Shown: one piece after another, positions 11,500 through 22,859 of the stretch | Numbering within the stretch: position 1 is the first letter of the stretch | Layout of the letters: every line of letters begins with the position of its first letter | Source of the DNA: Gymnopilus junonius | Taxonomy: Eukaryota > Basidiomycota > Agaricomycetes > Agaricales > Galerinaceae | DNA length: 64,000 nucleotides | Direction: 5' to 3' | Assembly (NCBI GenBank): GCA_015501075.1 | Contig: JADNYJ010000008.1 | Span: 372,001-436,000 of the forward strand | Notes under the pieces: model-generated | The model's database searches: none | What the model was told of the DNA's origin: nothing | Seen by the model: only the letters and a program-made list of their open reading frames with translations | Made by a program: the position numbers and the translations under genes

Positions 11500-12240
11500 A
11501 AATGAACTATCGGTGTCGTTTTCTTTATCTTAGTGCAATCTAGACTTTTAATCATTTTATTCTTTATCAGAATGAGCACTATACCATGATGGATTACAGT
11601 CTCGCATTTCGTGAGGTTTTGTCATTTGTGCCTTGGAACAAGCCGGATTTTTTTTACTTCATTCCGTCGCCTCTTGAACATAGCCTGTCCGGTGCGAAGG
11701 CTGAGTCGAACGTCTTGTTCTGCCATTTGAAACACAATGAATTAAAACGAGCAAGAAGAGATGCAAGGGCTAAAGCATCCATCCTGCCCAGCTTGACATT
11801 CACTTTAGATGCGCCGAGCAGAAGGAGAAGAGAGGGAGAATGCTTTAAGTGTACTGCACTGGCTAATATTCCAAGCACCTGAGTGTATGGTCTCTTTCTC
11901 TTCATAAGCTCTTACAACTGAAACTTATGAAATTGGGCTTTATAGAACAATTTATCCTGACTGGAGTATGTATTACATTGGCTGTTTACAGGATACTGAT
12001 GAAGCATATTGACAATATTGCAACTTTAGACCTTTGAGTGCTTGGAGTCTGGGCGACGTTGGCGATGAGAGCTAATGCGAGTCCCTTTTTGTTACTGGTG
12101 AAGGGAAATAAAATATTGATGCTGTTTTCTTTATCCTAGTGTCATCTAGGAGGCGTTTAAATTTTGTTCTTCAGCGGAATAAGCTCTATATCCTAATGAC
12201 TCCGGGAAGCGACAGTTCCATGCGGTAACTTGAGTCCAGA
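11500..12240. repeat. Diverged direct repeat: duplicated LCB1 3' flank
   Basis: About 45 nt at 11500-11548 (GAAATGAACTATCGG.. to ..ATCTAG) recurs at about 12106-12151 with roughly 80 % identity by eye, and similarity continues for some 50 nt beyond (CTTTATC, GAATRAGC, CTATA in register). The first copy is the LCB1 3' flank; the second lies about 610 bp downstream. It looks like the remnant of an old tandem duplication. No second LCB1 coding exon is recognisable, and the remainder of 11456-12381 shows no gene. Confidence 0.6.
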
Positions 12241-12381
12241 GAAATGGTACTTGTAAAATATACTCATTTGAAAAAAGGTTTACAATACGGCAAAGATTTA
12301 CAGGCTACATATAAATGGCACTACTGATGGAAAATATTGGCAATTCACATTGTTACCAAGTTCAAATTCAGTTTTGTGATA

Positions 12382-14886
12382 TCACTTTCTCCTCAATCGC
12401 TTGGGTTCTGCACGACGGTCGTCTTCAGTCTCAACGGCTCTTTCGTTCGGAGCAGGCCTCTTGTCGGCGCTTGAACGTATTTCAGCCTTCTCCACCCTCG
12501 TTAGCGCGTCGTGGATGTGAATTAAGGTTGGAACCTTCTCAGCCTCTGGCAGCTCATAGCTAAATATGGATTGAATCTCTTTGAAGGCTTCCGGGAAACC
12601 GTCGTACGAGATTTTACCTCCCGACCTGATATCTTTCTCTGCTTTTGTATAGGCATCAATGAGCTCCCTCTGGAAAGCAGAGGCAATTTTGGCAAAGACA
12701 CCTTGACAGTATTGGTCTGCCAGCGACTTTTTATATTTACCCAAGTCAGTTGTGCTGAAGCGATCACGTCTATAGACGTCACTTAACACCCCTGGAAATA
12801 GTTCCTTTGAGAGAACCTCCTGATTTTTCAATGACATTTTGGAATATCCAGAACGGTCGGGGATGTAGCGCCACAAAAATCGCATGAAAATCCACCAAAT
12901 TGACTCGAGATCATGCAACGTATGATGCACGAATGGGAACTCAAACGTGTCAGAATCGCCATCCTTTTCCTCGTCGAAATTCGACTCGAGCGAGAGTGCA
13001 AGTGATGGTTTGAGGCCTGAGCTCCGCGGAGCGAACAAGTACTTCAAAACTTGTACCTCACAGGCCATGAAATGTATGGTACCCTGATGCTACTTCAGAG
13101 ACAATTTTTAGGATAAAAGTAAACGGCATACGGTTCTCATGGCATGATGCGCAAGACCTTCGGATTCGGTCTTATTCGCAAATTCGAGGTCGGAAAGCTG
13201 AACGTTGCCACTTTGGTCCACGAGGATATTTCCTGTGCTCAAGTCGCGGTGAACCCACTTCCCATGTGCATACATAGCAGTCACGACTAACAGTCAGGAC
13301 ATTAGCATATAAGGCTCGTCAACCATAAAGAAGGTTTTACCTTCGACTACATCACCCAATGCCTTGTAAATAGTCGGCCAGCTGCGGACTTCCTCCAGGG
13401 GCTGGCAAACGTCCTTGAAGATGATCCGATAATGAACTTTGGGATAGTAAATGAACCCTTCCGTTGCACTCTCGTGAAGGTCGGGATCGATTTCAAGACC
13501 TAAACTTTGCTGAGGCTCTACATGACTGTCATCCTTGACGATGGGTAAACGGTACTTGGACGCATCAGTAATCTCGAGGCCTCGTAAGTGAACCAAACTT
13601 GTATGGTCTACCTCGTCACCAGCTAGGACGTAATTGTCAGCAACGATCTCGCGGAAGTACTGATGAAGTTCCTTGGGAAGGTCGTGGAGGACGGCTCTTT
13701 GTATGTCACCTTCTGTGTCCCGATCAGCATCCATCCAGGAGTCCTTTATTACGACGGACGGGCCACTGACAACTTCGCCACCTTCGATTTCCTTCGCCTC
13801 GAAGACCCTAGTTGCACGCCCTCTCAAAGCATCTGCACGGAAGTCCGAGAGCACTTTAACCGTTCTGTAGGTTTTCTCCCTCAAACGTATTTCGTAGTCA
13901 AAACTTTTCTTGGAAGGGTCCTTGTATAGTGTCATTGACATGTCAAATCCAAGTTCGGCTAGGGTTGCAAAAGAAAGTGACAAAATGTAATGGATTAAAT
14001 GTTTTGGTTCCTGGAAAGCAATTAAATTATTGCCGTCATCTCCATTTCGGAAGGAAATAAACCTACCGTCATGTAGTTAAAACTTTGGGATACCCTTACT
14101 GCTTGTCGGTTGAAAAACCACATCCTAGTGTCGGTTTCCTCGATAGTCAATCCGAATGTGAAACGCCGACGAGCATCATTTCGCATCACATGGTGGGAGT
14201 TCCAGCAGACTTTCTCTATGTTCTGGATAATGGACAATATTAACAGAAGTTAGTAAACTGTAGAAACGATCCATGACACCAAAACTCACATCGAGGCGGT
14301 CCGCTTCGCTATTTTTTTTCTTGTATTCGTCGCAACGTATTACATCCAACCAATTGTCTTTAGTCACAGCTTGATCTGTGTTCCAGATGCCAGCTGAATG
14401 AAGGGGATGGTTGTCATTGATGATTTGATACCCGTCAGGTTTGGTTGTAGATTTTCGGTCTGATTCAGGTTTCCTGTTACCACAAGGTACATATTCAAGA
14501 GTCGGCGAAAGGTTTGGACTTCCTATTGAAATAGCAGCCTCTACAATAAGCGAATGCACTTCAGCGAGAGGAAGAAAATAGATTGTCTCATGTTCGCCCT
14601 GCGCCTTGGCATCGCGTTTGAACATGGCAGAAAACCCTTTTCCGGCCTCAATAGAACCATTCTGGAGGAGAAAGTGCTCTACCTCTCCAATGTTAACAGG
14701 GGGAGGGGGAAGAGCTTTCTCCTCAAATGTACATAGAGGAATTACGTCAAAGGAGGAACCGAACTCCTCCATGAATTTTCTGCGAGTGTCCTGCAGCTTG
14801 GTAGGTCTCCTGTATATGCGGCTCGTCACGCTGCTGGGTCTGACAGGAGTCGTCTGGGCAAGAGGATGAGGAATACCTTGAGACAT
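12382..14886 (-). CDS. FunK1-type fungal protein kinase, copy B
   Basis: Second FunK1 kinase, opposite in orientation to copy A. The start at 14886 gives MSQGIPHPLAQTTPVR, matching the other copy (MSQDNPHSVITTTPVK). Exons on the minus strand include 14886-about 14291, about 14230-14070, 13960-13340, 13290-13130 and 13090-12382. Motifs: VVIKDSWMDADRDTEG (ATP-site Lys and following Glu), catalytic loop WVHRDLSTGNIL, QLSDLEFA in place of DFG, HTLHDLESIWWIFMRFLW, and a basic tail ending PKRLRRK that could act as a nuclear signal. No internal break was noticed. Sequence drift from copy A is substantial, so the duplication is old. Confidence 0.85.
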
Positions 14887-16939
14887 CTGGTGAGTGTTTG
14901 GAATTTCTTATGATGAGGAGGACATACTTGAGATGGTGGTTTATGTAGACCTTCGATGTCACACCTGGGTTACTATCATTAAAGGAAGTGAAATGTGTCA
15001 CACCTTGTGGGTCCACAACTAAGCAGCCGAATTAGTTTCACTGCATCTTTCTTTCTGATTTCCTATCTTGAAATAAACCCTACCAGAGACGTAACCTCAG
15101 CCTAGTGTGCCTAACCTGTATTTACTGTCATATTTGCCAGTGTGCTGTATCATAAATGATAAGACTTGCTACTCGACTACTCCACCATTGACTATACCAT
15201 ATTTGGCCCATTCTTTTCGTAAAATGGACGTGTTTTTGTAGATCAGGTGTATTTCCACCATAGAGGTGCATTTTGCCCATGTACTTAGTACTTAGTTTGC
15301 TTTTTATGTGATAATTTCCAGAGTTTTTTTTTGCTTCCTTGCCCACAGACAGCCATTCGTAGTTCGACTCTGGAGGCCACCAGGAGTGTCAGCGAATGCA
15401 CACTGTCACTCTGGAAGGAGGCTTGATGGTTATGCAGTTGTGTGTGAATGCCTTTGCTGCAGAGTTACCCACTCAACCTTTCACCCATTCCATTTGATGC
15501 TGTCAACTTACGGATTAAGGCTTCAAGTTGACAAATTTGGCTATACACTTTACATTTTGATCAACTATCAGTTGTGCACTGCCAAGCTGCTTTCCCCTAA
15601 GAATGATCTTGTGACACATTTGTGTATTAGTATGGAAGATAGAAGATGTAATTCCATACGAAATGGATCCAAAACGGTCAGGATGGACTGTCCAGCCAAC
15701 GAAATCCTTGTGTAAAGTGACTAGCACGTGGAAGGAAGACTAAGGAACCATTCCAGAAGACGATGATGTGGATCTAGATAGCAGCATACCATCAGGTTTA
15801 GACATGATACTGAAGCATGTCTTTCATCTGGTGAACTGGAACCTCCCTATCTGCTGTACCGTCATCCTACTCTTCATCGATAACGGTTGTGATAATATAG
15901 AACTCGCCTTTCATAGAGCTCAAGCCATGATCTTTGATATGACTGTTTGGATACTATTGCCATTAGCATCGCGATATCGTAAAATATTCCCGGGAACAGC
16001 TTTGGAAGGAGGATGTGGAGTCGTGCGCCTGCCAGCCATAACAGCTTTTATATGCTCTGCTCCATATACCTCCTCAGCGCTACAAAGATTGTTACAATAG
16101 GATGTGTTAAAAGAACGGTCAAAAAATTAAAGGTACTCACCTTATCTCTCCTGCCGCATTCATAATCTTGTATGCTAAAGGATGGCGTTGACCTAACAGT
16201 AATACACCACTTATAAATTGGGCGCCATTATTGGCAGCAAAACATATGCGAATCAATCTATATCAGAATTCAAGTCTGCGGTCAGGAATAAAAATCGAAC
16301 AACTCGGTATTATACCACACGCACTGGTTTGTATCATTTGTATCAGGTTCAAATAAGTCGCATATAGCATCGAATTTAGCGTAATAGGCATTCACAACCT
16401 GTGAGGCATGCGGATATTGAGGGAACGTTGATGGCGTGCTGGGATCTGCGTGCTAAACTTACTTTGCAAGCTCCCGTATCGCGGACGGAGCCTTTCAAAA
16501 CAATTCTGACTGACGGTATAGTAGCGAGTCAGCCTATCGGTAGTGCTTTTCTCAAAGTTGGGTATATCGAAGGGAGAGTCGTCGGACAACAAGCTTGTCA
16601 TGATCAAGTTCAAAGTCAATCAAACAACGCGTCGGTTCGGACATGAACCACGTGATCCGAATGCGTTAAAAACCGCGGACCAGACACTCCCAGGAGCCTT
16701 TCCTGGTGAGAACTGCATCAACTTCAAGTGGACCGTTTCCATCGAGCTCACAATTCCGGAAGACTGGAGGACTTAGGTTTTACTGTCGGAGTTACCTGGT
16801 TGTACAGCAAGTGTACCGTATTATCTGCTTCTGGGATCTTAATACTCGAAATGACTTGGAGTCCTTTCTAGCATTGCCTTAAGTCCCTTTACTGGCCTTT
16901 CACATGAGAATTTCTGCTGCTTAGCAGATGTAACCGGCC
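14887..16939. other. Gene-poor region with possible transposon debris
   Basis: No complete gene is recognised. The first few hundred bases should contain the FunK1-B promoter. A 135-codon open frame at 15308-15715 (+) contains CECLCCRVTHSTFHPFH, which faintly resembles the cysteine/histidine cluster (C..C....H...PFH) of CxC2 domains linked to KDZ transposases. It is too short and degenerate for a firm call. Confidence 0.3.
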
Positions 16940-17116
16940 ATGGAGGATGAATCGATCGATCGATCGCTCGAGCCATCATCAACATCATCCGCACCTCCAC
17001 AACTGCAACCTGAAAATCAAAATGTGGGCCAGAAGAAAAATGCGAAATGGAGGTGCCACCACAAGGATGCTGCTACCTCGGACGCTGAAATAAATCTTCC
17101 AAGAAAAAGGTTTTGA
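16940..17116 (+). CDS. Small open reading frame, 58 aa, hypothetical
   Basis: Reads MEDESIDRSLEPSSTSSAPP and ends NLPRKRF. Composition is Ser/Pro/Gln-rich with a basic end, plausible for a disordered or nuclear peptide or the first exon of a longer gene. It begins over an ATCG microsatellite (about 16951-16966), which can create open frames by chance. No homologue is recognised. Confidence 0.2.
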   Translation: MEDESIDRSLEPSSTSSAPPQLQPENQNVGQKKNAKWRCHHKDAATSDAEINLPRKRF

Positions 17117-17726
17117 GCAGTGGAATGTCCACCTTTCACAAGCTAATCGTGCGATCCAAATTTATCCCTTCACTTGCCTTTTTCATAATTTGCCGGATGT
17201 GCGGGGACCCTGATGCGGATCCATCAATTGTGATGCGCACCCCTGTGCACTGTACAGCGTGCAGAAGCACGTTCCCCGTCGATGTCATGTCATTGCCGGC
17301 CCTTGTTCAACACTTCAGAATCGCTGAGACGATGAGCCAGTGAGCAGAGAGTCATCTAAGTAAGTGGCATGTGTACCAGGCGTGCTCTAGGCTTTCATAA
17401 ATCATAGCTTTACAAGTCTGAATGCGTGGGTTCATAAATATCACGCCACGTAAAGGGGACAGCTTCTGAAGCCGGCTGTATATGTAAAACAGCCAGTCGT
17501 CCTCGCAACTGGCTGAAAAAAAAGGGGGTTGAACGTGAACGACAAGGCAGGATCGAAATCATCGCATTTTGACATCAACCGACCGGCGACCCTCTTCATT
17601 TCTCCACCTTCCATCGTCTGTCGTCCCGCCTTTTGTGCTTTCCTCTTCTCCCTCTCCTTACCACCCCCTTTTCTTCTCCTTTCTTTCTAGCCCGGTCCTT
17701 ACGCCTGCACACAATTATCCTCAACC

Positions 17727-19000
17727 ATGGGCGTGAAGCGCACTCCTTTCTACAGTGAGCCAAAAATAGTTTTCCAACCACCACCCCCCTCCTGACGGAC
17801 ATCGCGTCGGACCCACAGGCGTCACTCTTTTCACGGCAGTCCTTCAAAGCGTGTTTGGCGTGCTCGCCGGTTTTGTGAATGGGAGATCACCGTACCTTTG
17901 TGCGTTTTTCGTCAGGGCGGGACTTTGAGCTTTGAGATGCTGACATTGACGCTATGGGGTGTTGTTTTCCTGGCAGACATTTTTGGGAAGCTAGCGGGGG
18001 GACTATCGATTTTTACCTGGGTGTGGATTGCAGTGCTGTGAGTACACAGAATTTCATATGGCCGCAATATCCTCTTAACTTGTTATTGAACGTCCCAGAT
18101 TTCGGTACAACCGCAAACCACAATCAAGCCACTTTCTATCTCGCTCCTATGCCCACTTCGCCTCATTCACCGCATTCTTCGTCGTCTGGTTAGGTCAGTC
18201 AATTCTCCCCCGTAACTCCAGTCAAGTCCATGTCACACTAACTGACGTTCCTCTATTTTTTACCCTCAAACCCCGACTAACCTATTTTACACCTCTTTAC
18301 GTTCGACCACCCGCCTATCTGTCGGAAACTTTCATACTTCACCTGGCTATTAAAATTTAAAGCGGTCGGAATCATGCTGGCAAGTCAAATGCCATGGGAA
18401 TGCCGCGCTAAAATGCTCTGGTGTGCTGCTGCGAGCTTCTCCAGCGCCCTGGCGTTCTGCACGAGCTTTTTTTGTGAGTTGGTTATTCCGTTTCTATTTA
18501 ATTTCGATCCTTCTGTCGCGTTTGCTGTTTTATCCTTTTATATTGAGGAGCTATTGGCTGGCTATTTTCTCTTTGCACCCTAGAAGCAAGTCGTCGATTG
18601 TCAATTAAAGTCTATGATGATGATAGCTTCTACACTTTTGCATTCCTTCCTCTCCTCGGAGAATGAAGGGATCTTATAATTTGCATTTCTTCGTCAGCTA
18701 GAAGAAGAAGAGAGCATTTACTTTTAATTCAACCTAGTCGAGTGTAGTGTCTTCGACCTTCTTTCTTCTCTTCTTTTCCATTTCTCCTTTTTTGAACCGT
18801 CACCTGTCATATCCATGCATCATGTCAAGTCATATCGTCCAAAATCTTCCAAAGCTGACAACATACTTCTTCCATCAACAGCACTGGGCGCCGCGATAGT
18901 GGTGTACAAAGACTCCTCCATATCCGGTGCAGGTCTATCCGTCAACGTGGCTCAGAGCGACAAGCGGGATCTCGAAGAGATGGATTATGGATCGCCTTGA
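17727..19000 (+). CDS. Small four-helix integral membrane protein (MARVEL-like topology)
   Basis: Five exons reconstruct a protein of about 165 aa: MGVKRTPFY, then helix 1 (VTLFTAVLQSVFGVLAGFV), helix 2 (IFGKLAGGLSIFTWVWIAVL), a basic loop RYNRKPQSS, helix 3 (HFASFTAFFVVWLAVGIML), helix 4 (MLWCAAASFSSALAFCTSFF), and an acidic tail ending DLEEMDYGSP. The first exon is only about 28 nt; the last intron (about 18475-18887) is unusually long for this window at about 413 nt, but the joined frame stays open to the stop at 19000. Four helices with short loops fit MARVEL/Nce102-like membrane organisers, but no diagnostic motif was found. A pyrimidine-rich stretch with a TTTCTTTCTAG acceptor-like end lies just upstream of the ATG. 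Confidence 0.6.
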
Positions 19001-19241
19001 TCAATGACGCGAAAGTCTAGAAGAGACCCCGGCGAACGCACATTGGCAACCCTCCGTTCAATTATGTATCCTTCTGAAGTCGCAAAAATTCAGCTTCGAT
19101 TTCGACTTTGCCTCCAAAATATTCTTGTGCTCACGAACTCTTTTTTTATATCCTCCCACTTTCTGGTTGATTCTGATGATTGCTGATAGGACACTGGCAG
19201 CACCCGACGCTCGCTCGCTTACCCTTTCCATCCAACTCTTC

Positions 19242-19281
19242 ACCATACCATACCATACCATACCGTACGATACGATACGAT
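19242..19281. repeat. CATAC/CGATA pentanucleotide microsatellite
   Basis: ACCATACCATACCATACC passes into CGTACGATACGATACGAT. It is a short tandem repeat in the 3' flank between convergent genes. Confidence 0.75.
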
Positions 19282-19645
19282 TTTCCCGTATATACCTCAT
19301 CCATATAGACCCTTTGTGATACCCCTGCAGACGCTGCTTTTGTAGATGCCCTTCATGGCATTGTTGATATAATACATTAATGACCTAGTTGAATCTTCAA
19401 TGTGACACGACGTCCACGGGGTAAGTGAGGTGTGCAGAATAATATAATTCATTTCATTTCATTCAACAACCCTCTATCGAAAAAAATAGCATCAGCAAAA
19501 AAAAATCCTCGCAGCGCCTTACAAGCATCTGTAAAAAACCAGACACTCACAAGTTGGTATATACACACACAAAAAGGAGAAACGACGCAAATAGGGAATA
19601 TTCAACAGTAATTCATTCAACACCAGCACCCACTGGGGGACGCAA

Positions 19646-20735
19646 TCATGACTTGTTAGCAGCCTTCTTTTTCGCAGCTGCTTTCTCTTCCTTCTCCTTT
19701 TTCGCCTTTTCCTTAGCGGCTTCTTCGATGGCGATCTGGTGTGCTTTTTCGTTCAAGCCCAGTCGGTTGCGGGCAATCTGGGACGTGGGGGTTTAGGTTG
19801 GTTAAATACAGTCGGTACAACATGTTAAGAGGAAATGCATACCTCGAAAGCGTAGAACTACAGTAAAAAAAAGAGAAGAACGATTAAGAAAGTTCTATAG
19901 GGCAGCCATGAGATCAAGGTATACCTGTATCCGCGTAACTAGTTTCCGTGGTCCATCAGCAATCGGTTCTAGGGAATCTAAAAGCCTACAGCAAGCTCAC
20001 CAAATATCGTATTAGTCTCCCCATACTCATCTCTCGCGTCCGTTCGAATCAGAGAGCCGAAATTATAGTCCTTCACTTTGTCCTTGTATCTAACAAAGCG
20101 CAAATCCAAGAGCATAAGACCACCAATTACACGGCAACGACACATTAGAGAAAGAGGGAGAAATAGGCTTACGTCTCCATAAAATCGCGCCAGAGCTTCT
20201 TGCCCTCGTCGCTCTTCATCCAATCTTCGTCGAGCTTGGTGAGTCGCTCATACGGAGGGTGGCTGAGCTCAGGGAAGATTCTCATCAGGTGGTCGAAGAT
20301 CTCGTCGTCATACCTAAGCGTGGGCGTTGGAGGGAGATAAAGAAGGATAGGGGTCAGGTGTGAGCTTTTAAGGTGGTGATTAGGGTAGGAAGAGCGTCCT
20401 GACTTTGTGAGCTTCAAGCCTTTGGGATCGACTTTCTCCAGGAGATTCCAGTAGGTCTATGGAAGCCAACGTCAACGAACTTGGATCAGCGACACTGGTT
20501 CTGATAGAAAGCAGGGGTGTCAACGACATACCTGTGCTTGTTCGACAGCTTTCACTGCGAACCTGGAAACAAGCACATGATGAGTACTAGTGGAGCCCGT
20601 CCACTGAGAAGTAAACGTACTGCTTCTCAATCTGCACAAGAAAGATCCAGGTCAATGAGGAGGTCGACAGCAAAAACTCAAAGAGCGCACCTCCATAAGG
20701 TTCTGGGCATTGTTAGGGTCGAATTTGGTAGCCAT
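19646..20735 (-). CDS. PBDC1: PBDC1 / YPL225W-family protein
   Basis: Small conserved eukaryotic protein (PBDC1 family; yeast YPL225W, reported as a ribosome-associated chaperone for nascent eEF1A). Exons on the minus strand give MATKFDPNNAQNLME, IEKQ, FAVKAVEQAQ, TYWNLLEKVDPKGLKLTK, YDDEIFDHLMRIFPEL, PPYERLTKLDEDWMKS, LWRDFMETYKDKVKDYNFGSLIRTD, then FYAFEIARNRLGLNE, and an Ala/Lys-rich tail (AAKEKAKKEKEEKAAAKKK) that is probably a charged helix. The first exons are very short (11-40 nt), typical for this gene in fungi. The start at 20735 fits the conserved N-terminus; the stop is at 19646. Confidence 0.88.
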
Positions 20736-21191
20736 ATCTGAGGTACAAGTCGTGCGTTGCCGTCTGGTCGGGTGTAGTGATATTCTTCAAGTTCAAATTA
20801 ACCTCCAAATTCGATTTAAAGCTCAAGTGCTGCGCAAATTTCGAGGAATCTTGTTTGCTGCCGACAAAGGTGGTAATGATGATGTGGTAAAGGGTCTGAA
20901 ATGGTGTGTGGACAACGCAGAGGGTCGGTCTATGTATGTGCGCGATGGGCGAGCCGGATCCGGATTGATGAAAGCGTGATGAGTTCACAGCCATGTGACT
21001 CTAAACCCATGATCGGTTGATAATTGATTGATCTAGGCCCGACACTGGGGTTAGGGCTTATTCATGCGGAATGATGGGCACTGCCTACTCAGAACGAGCG
21101 AGGGACCTGATGCAGGATTAAAGGTGGAAAAAAAACATATGTACGACAGCAAGATAGCAAAAAGATTGTCCTAGTCAGTGTCAGTGCACCA

Positions 21192-22704
21192 TCAGCCAGC
21201 ACCACCGATCCCAATCCCAAATTTTTTTAGCTTCTCAAAATACTTCTGCACCCGACTCGCGACCTGCCGTGGCGTCCTTCTTCCTCCCATGGCAATGGAA
21301 ATTTTCTGCCATCTATAATACAAACCGAGAGGTAATATGAACGTGATTAGCGGCCGTTGAGTGTGGTCAAGGAAAGGTTGGATGCTCTGTACCTGTTCTT
21401 CTCCCCGTCTGGAACCTCCTCAAGGAGCTGTTCGAGCAGGTTCTGCTCAGATTCTGTCCATGCTTGCTTGTACGTCTCAGGCTTGGGTTTCTCTGTGCCA
21501 CGTTTCTTGGTAATGGTGGCTACAACGGCAGGTTTGAACACATCGTCTTCCGCTGGGTCGGATGTACCCTCCTCTTCGTCTTTCAGCGCCGGTTTGCGGA
21601 CAGGTAATTTTAGTTTGACTTTTCTGCTGCGAGGTCGAGGGGTCGAGGTGTCAGATAGGGGTGGGGCGAAGGGTGGTAAACACGTAGTGGCATCTTCAGC
21701 AATAGAAATAGAGTGTGAGAGTGAGGGTGAAAAAATTTTCTTCGCCTTCGACAGACGGCGAACTCGGGATCCGGCACGGCGGGCTTCACAGTGGCTAGAG
21801 GTGTAGGACCAACTGACGAAGTCGCTTGGGGAGTATCGACATCCATGTCGGCTGCCACAGGAATGATGGAGGACCTGCCATCATCTCCATCAATGCTCAC
21901 ATCGGCAGCCATAGCCTCCTCCTCCGCATCATGCTTGACAAACACTCCCATACCACCCGTCCTACTCGAAAGTGGTAAACTCAAGCCTCCTCCTCGAAGC
22001 TGTATTTGTCTTTTCTTCAGCTCTCTAATTTTTTGCTGCTCCTGCTGTCTTCTCAGCTCAAAAGGGTCTATTTCCATCTCGTCTTCGCTCTCCGGTTCGG
22101 GTGAGGACATATCAGCGAACCGGGAGAGAATGGGGTCGATGATGGTGCTCTAGCATGTCTGACGAACCGCTGGAGTTCGGAGAGCTCGGAGCGTTGTATT
22201 GGGGAAGGTCGACTTCGTTGCGTGATGTCCTCCTTGGCAGCCTGGGCGAAAGTGCGTAGGGGGCCGGTATCTTCAACGAAGGCTTTTTAGTGAAATGCTT
22301 AATGATAGAAAGGATAAAAGGTCATACCAGATTTTTCAAAGATAGACCATTCTATTTCTTTTGGCACTTTGAGGCGGCAGTCGCCCTGCTCGCTCATGCG
22401 AAATGCGGTGTCGTCGAGCTGTACAGCAAAAATAGTAAGACAATGAAGCCTAAAATCCACAGGTGCCCGAAGAATAAGGACGAACCTCATTGCTCAGGTT
22501 CTTAAGAACTTCTGTCGGCCTCTGAACCAAATCAACACGAAGTCGCTGTAGCCGCTCTATGTCTGATTGTTGTCGGGCAAGCAACGTTCTCTGAGTCTGT
22601 ATGAAAGCTTCAAGCGCCTGCAATCTATGTTTCCAAGCCATTGTAAGCCCAGAAAAACGGGAGGAAGAGAGAAAAACTCACGTCTGGGCGCGGTGTTCAT
22701 CCAT
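21192..22704 (-). CDS. SANT/Myb-like protein resembling ZZZ3
   Basis: Probable nuclear chromatin or DNA-binding protein. The start at 22704 gives MDEHRAQT, spliced to LQALEAFIQTQRTLL and a predicted coiled coil (ARQQSDIERLQRLRVDLVQRP). Then comes LKVPKEIEWSIFE, an acidic Ser/Pro-rich middle (SSPEPESEDEMEIDPFELRRQ) and a C-terminal SANT domain, WTESEQNLLEQLLEEVPDGE joined across an intron to RWQKISIAMGGRRTPRQVAS and RVQKYFEKLKKFGI. The WQKI...RT.RQVASRVQKYF pattern is characteristic of the SANT domain of metazoan ZZZ3 (an ATAC-complex subunit). No ZZ zinc finger is visible, and fungi are not known to have ATAC, so the role here is open. It lies about 450 bp upstream of PBDC1 on the same strand. 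Confidence 0.75.
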
Positions 22705-22859
22705 GTGTGGTGGTTCTGGGGAGTCATTGAGGGTGGTATCACTGCCAGGATGGAGTATATAAGATTTTTTTTCGCAGTTCCAACCTTTTCTCGCGCGCCG
22801 GTGCCGTCACTGCCGTGACTCCCGTGATCATTTTATTCCCACGCACGGTTGCTCCCTAA

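Noticed and set aside
15768..16100. 110-codon plus-strand frame
   Set aside because: No family recognised and no adjoining exons; could be debris but cannot be supported as a gene.
20035..20055. CGTTCGAATCAG resembling a tRNA B box
   Set aside because: Lies within a PBDC1 exon; no tRNA structure.
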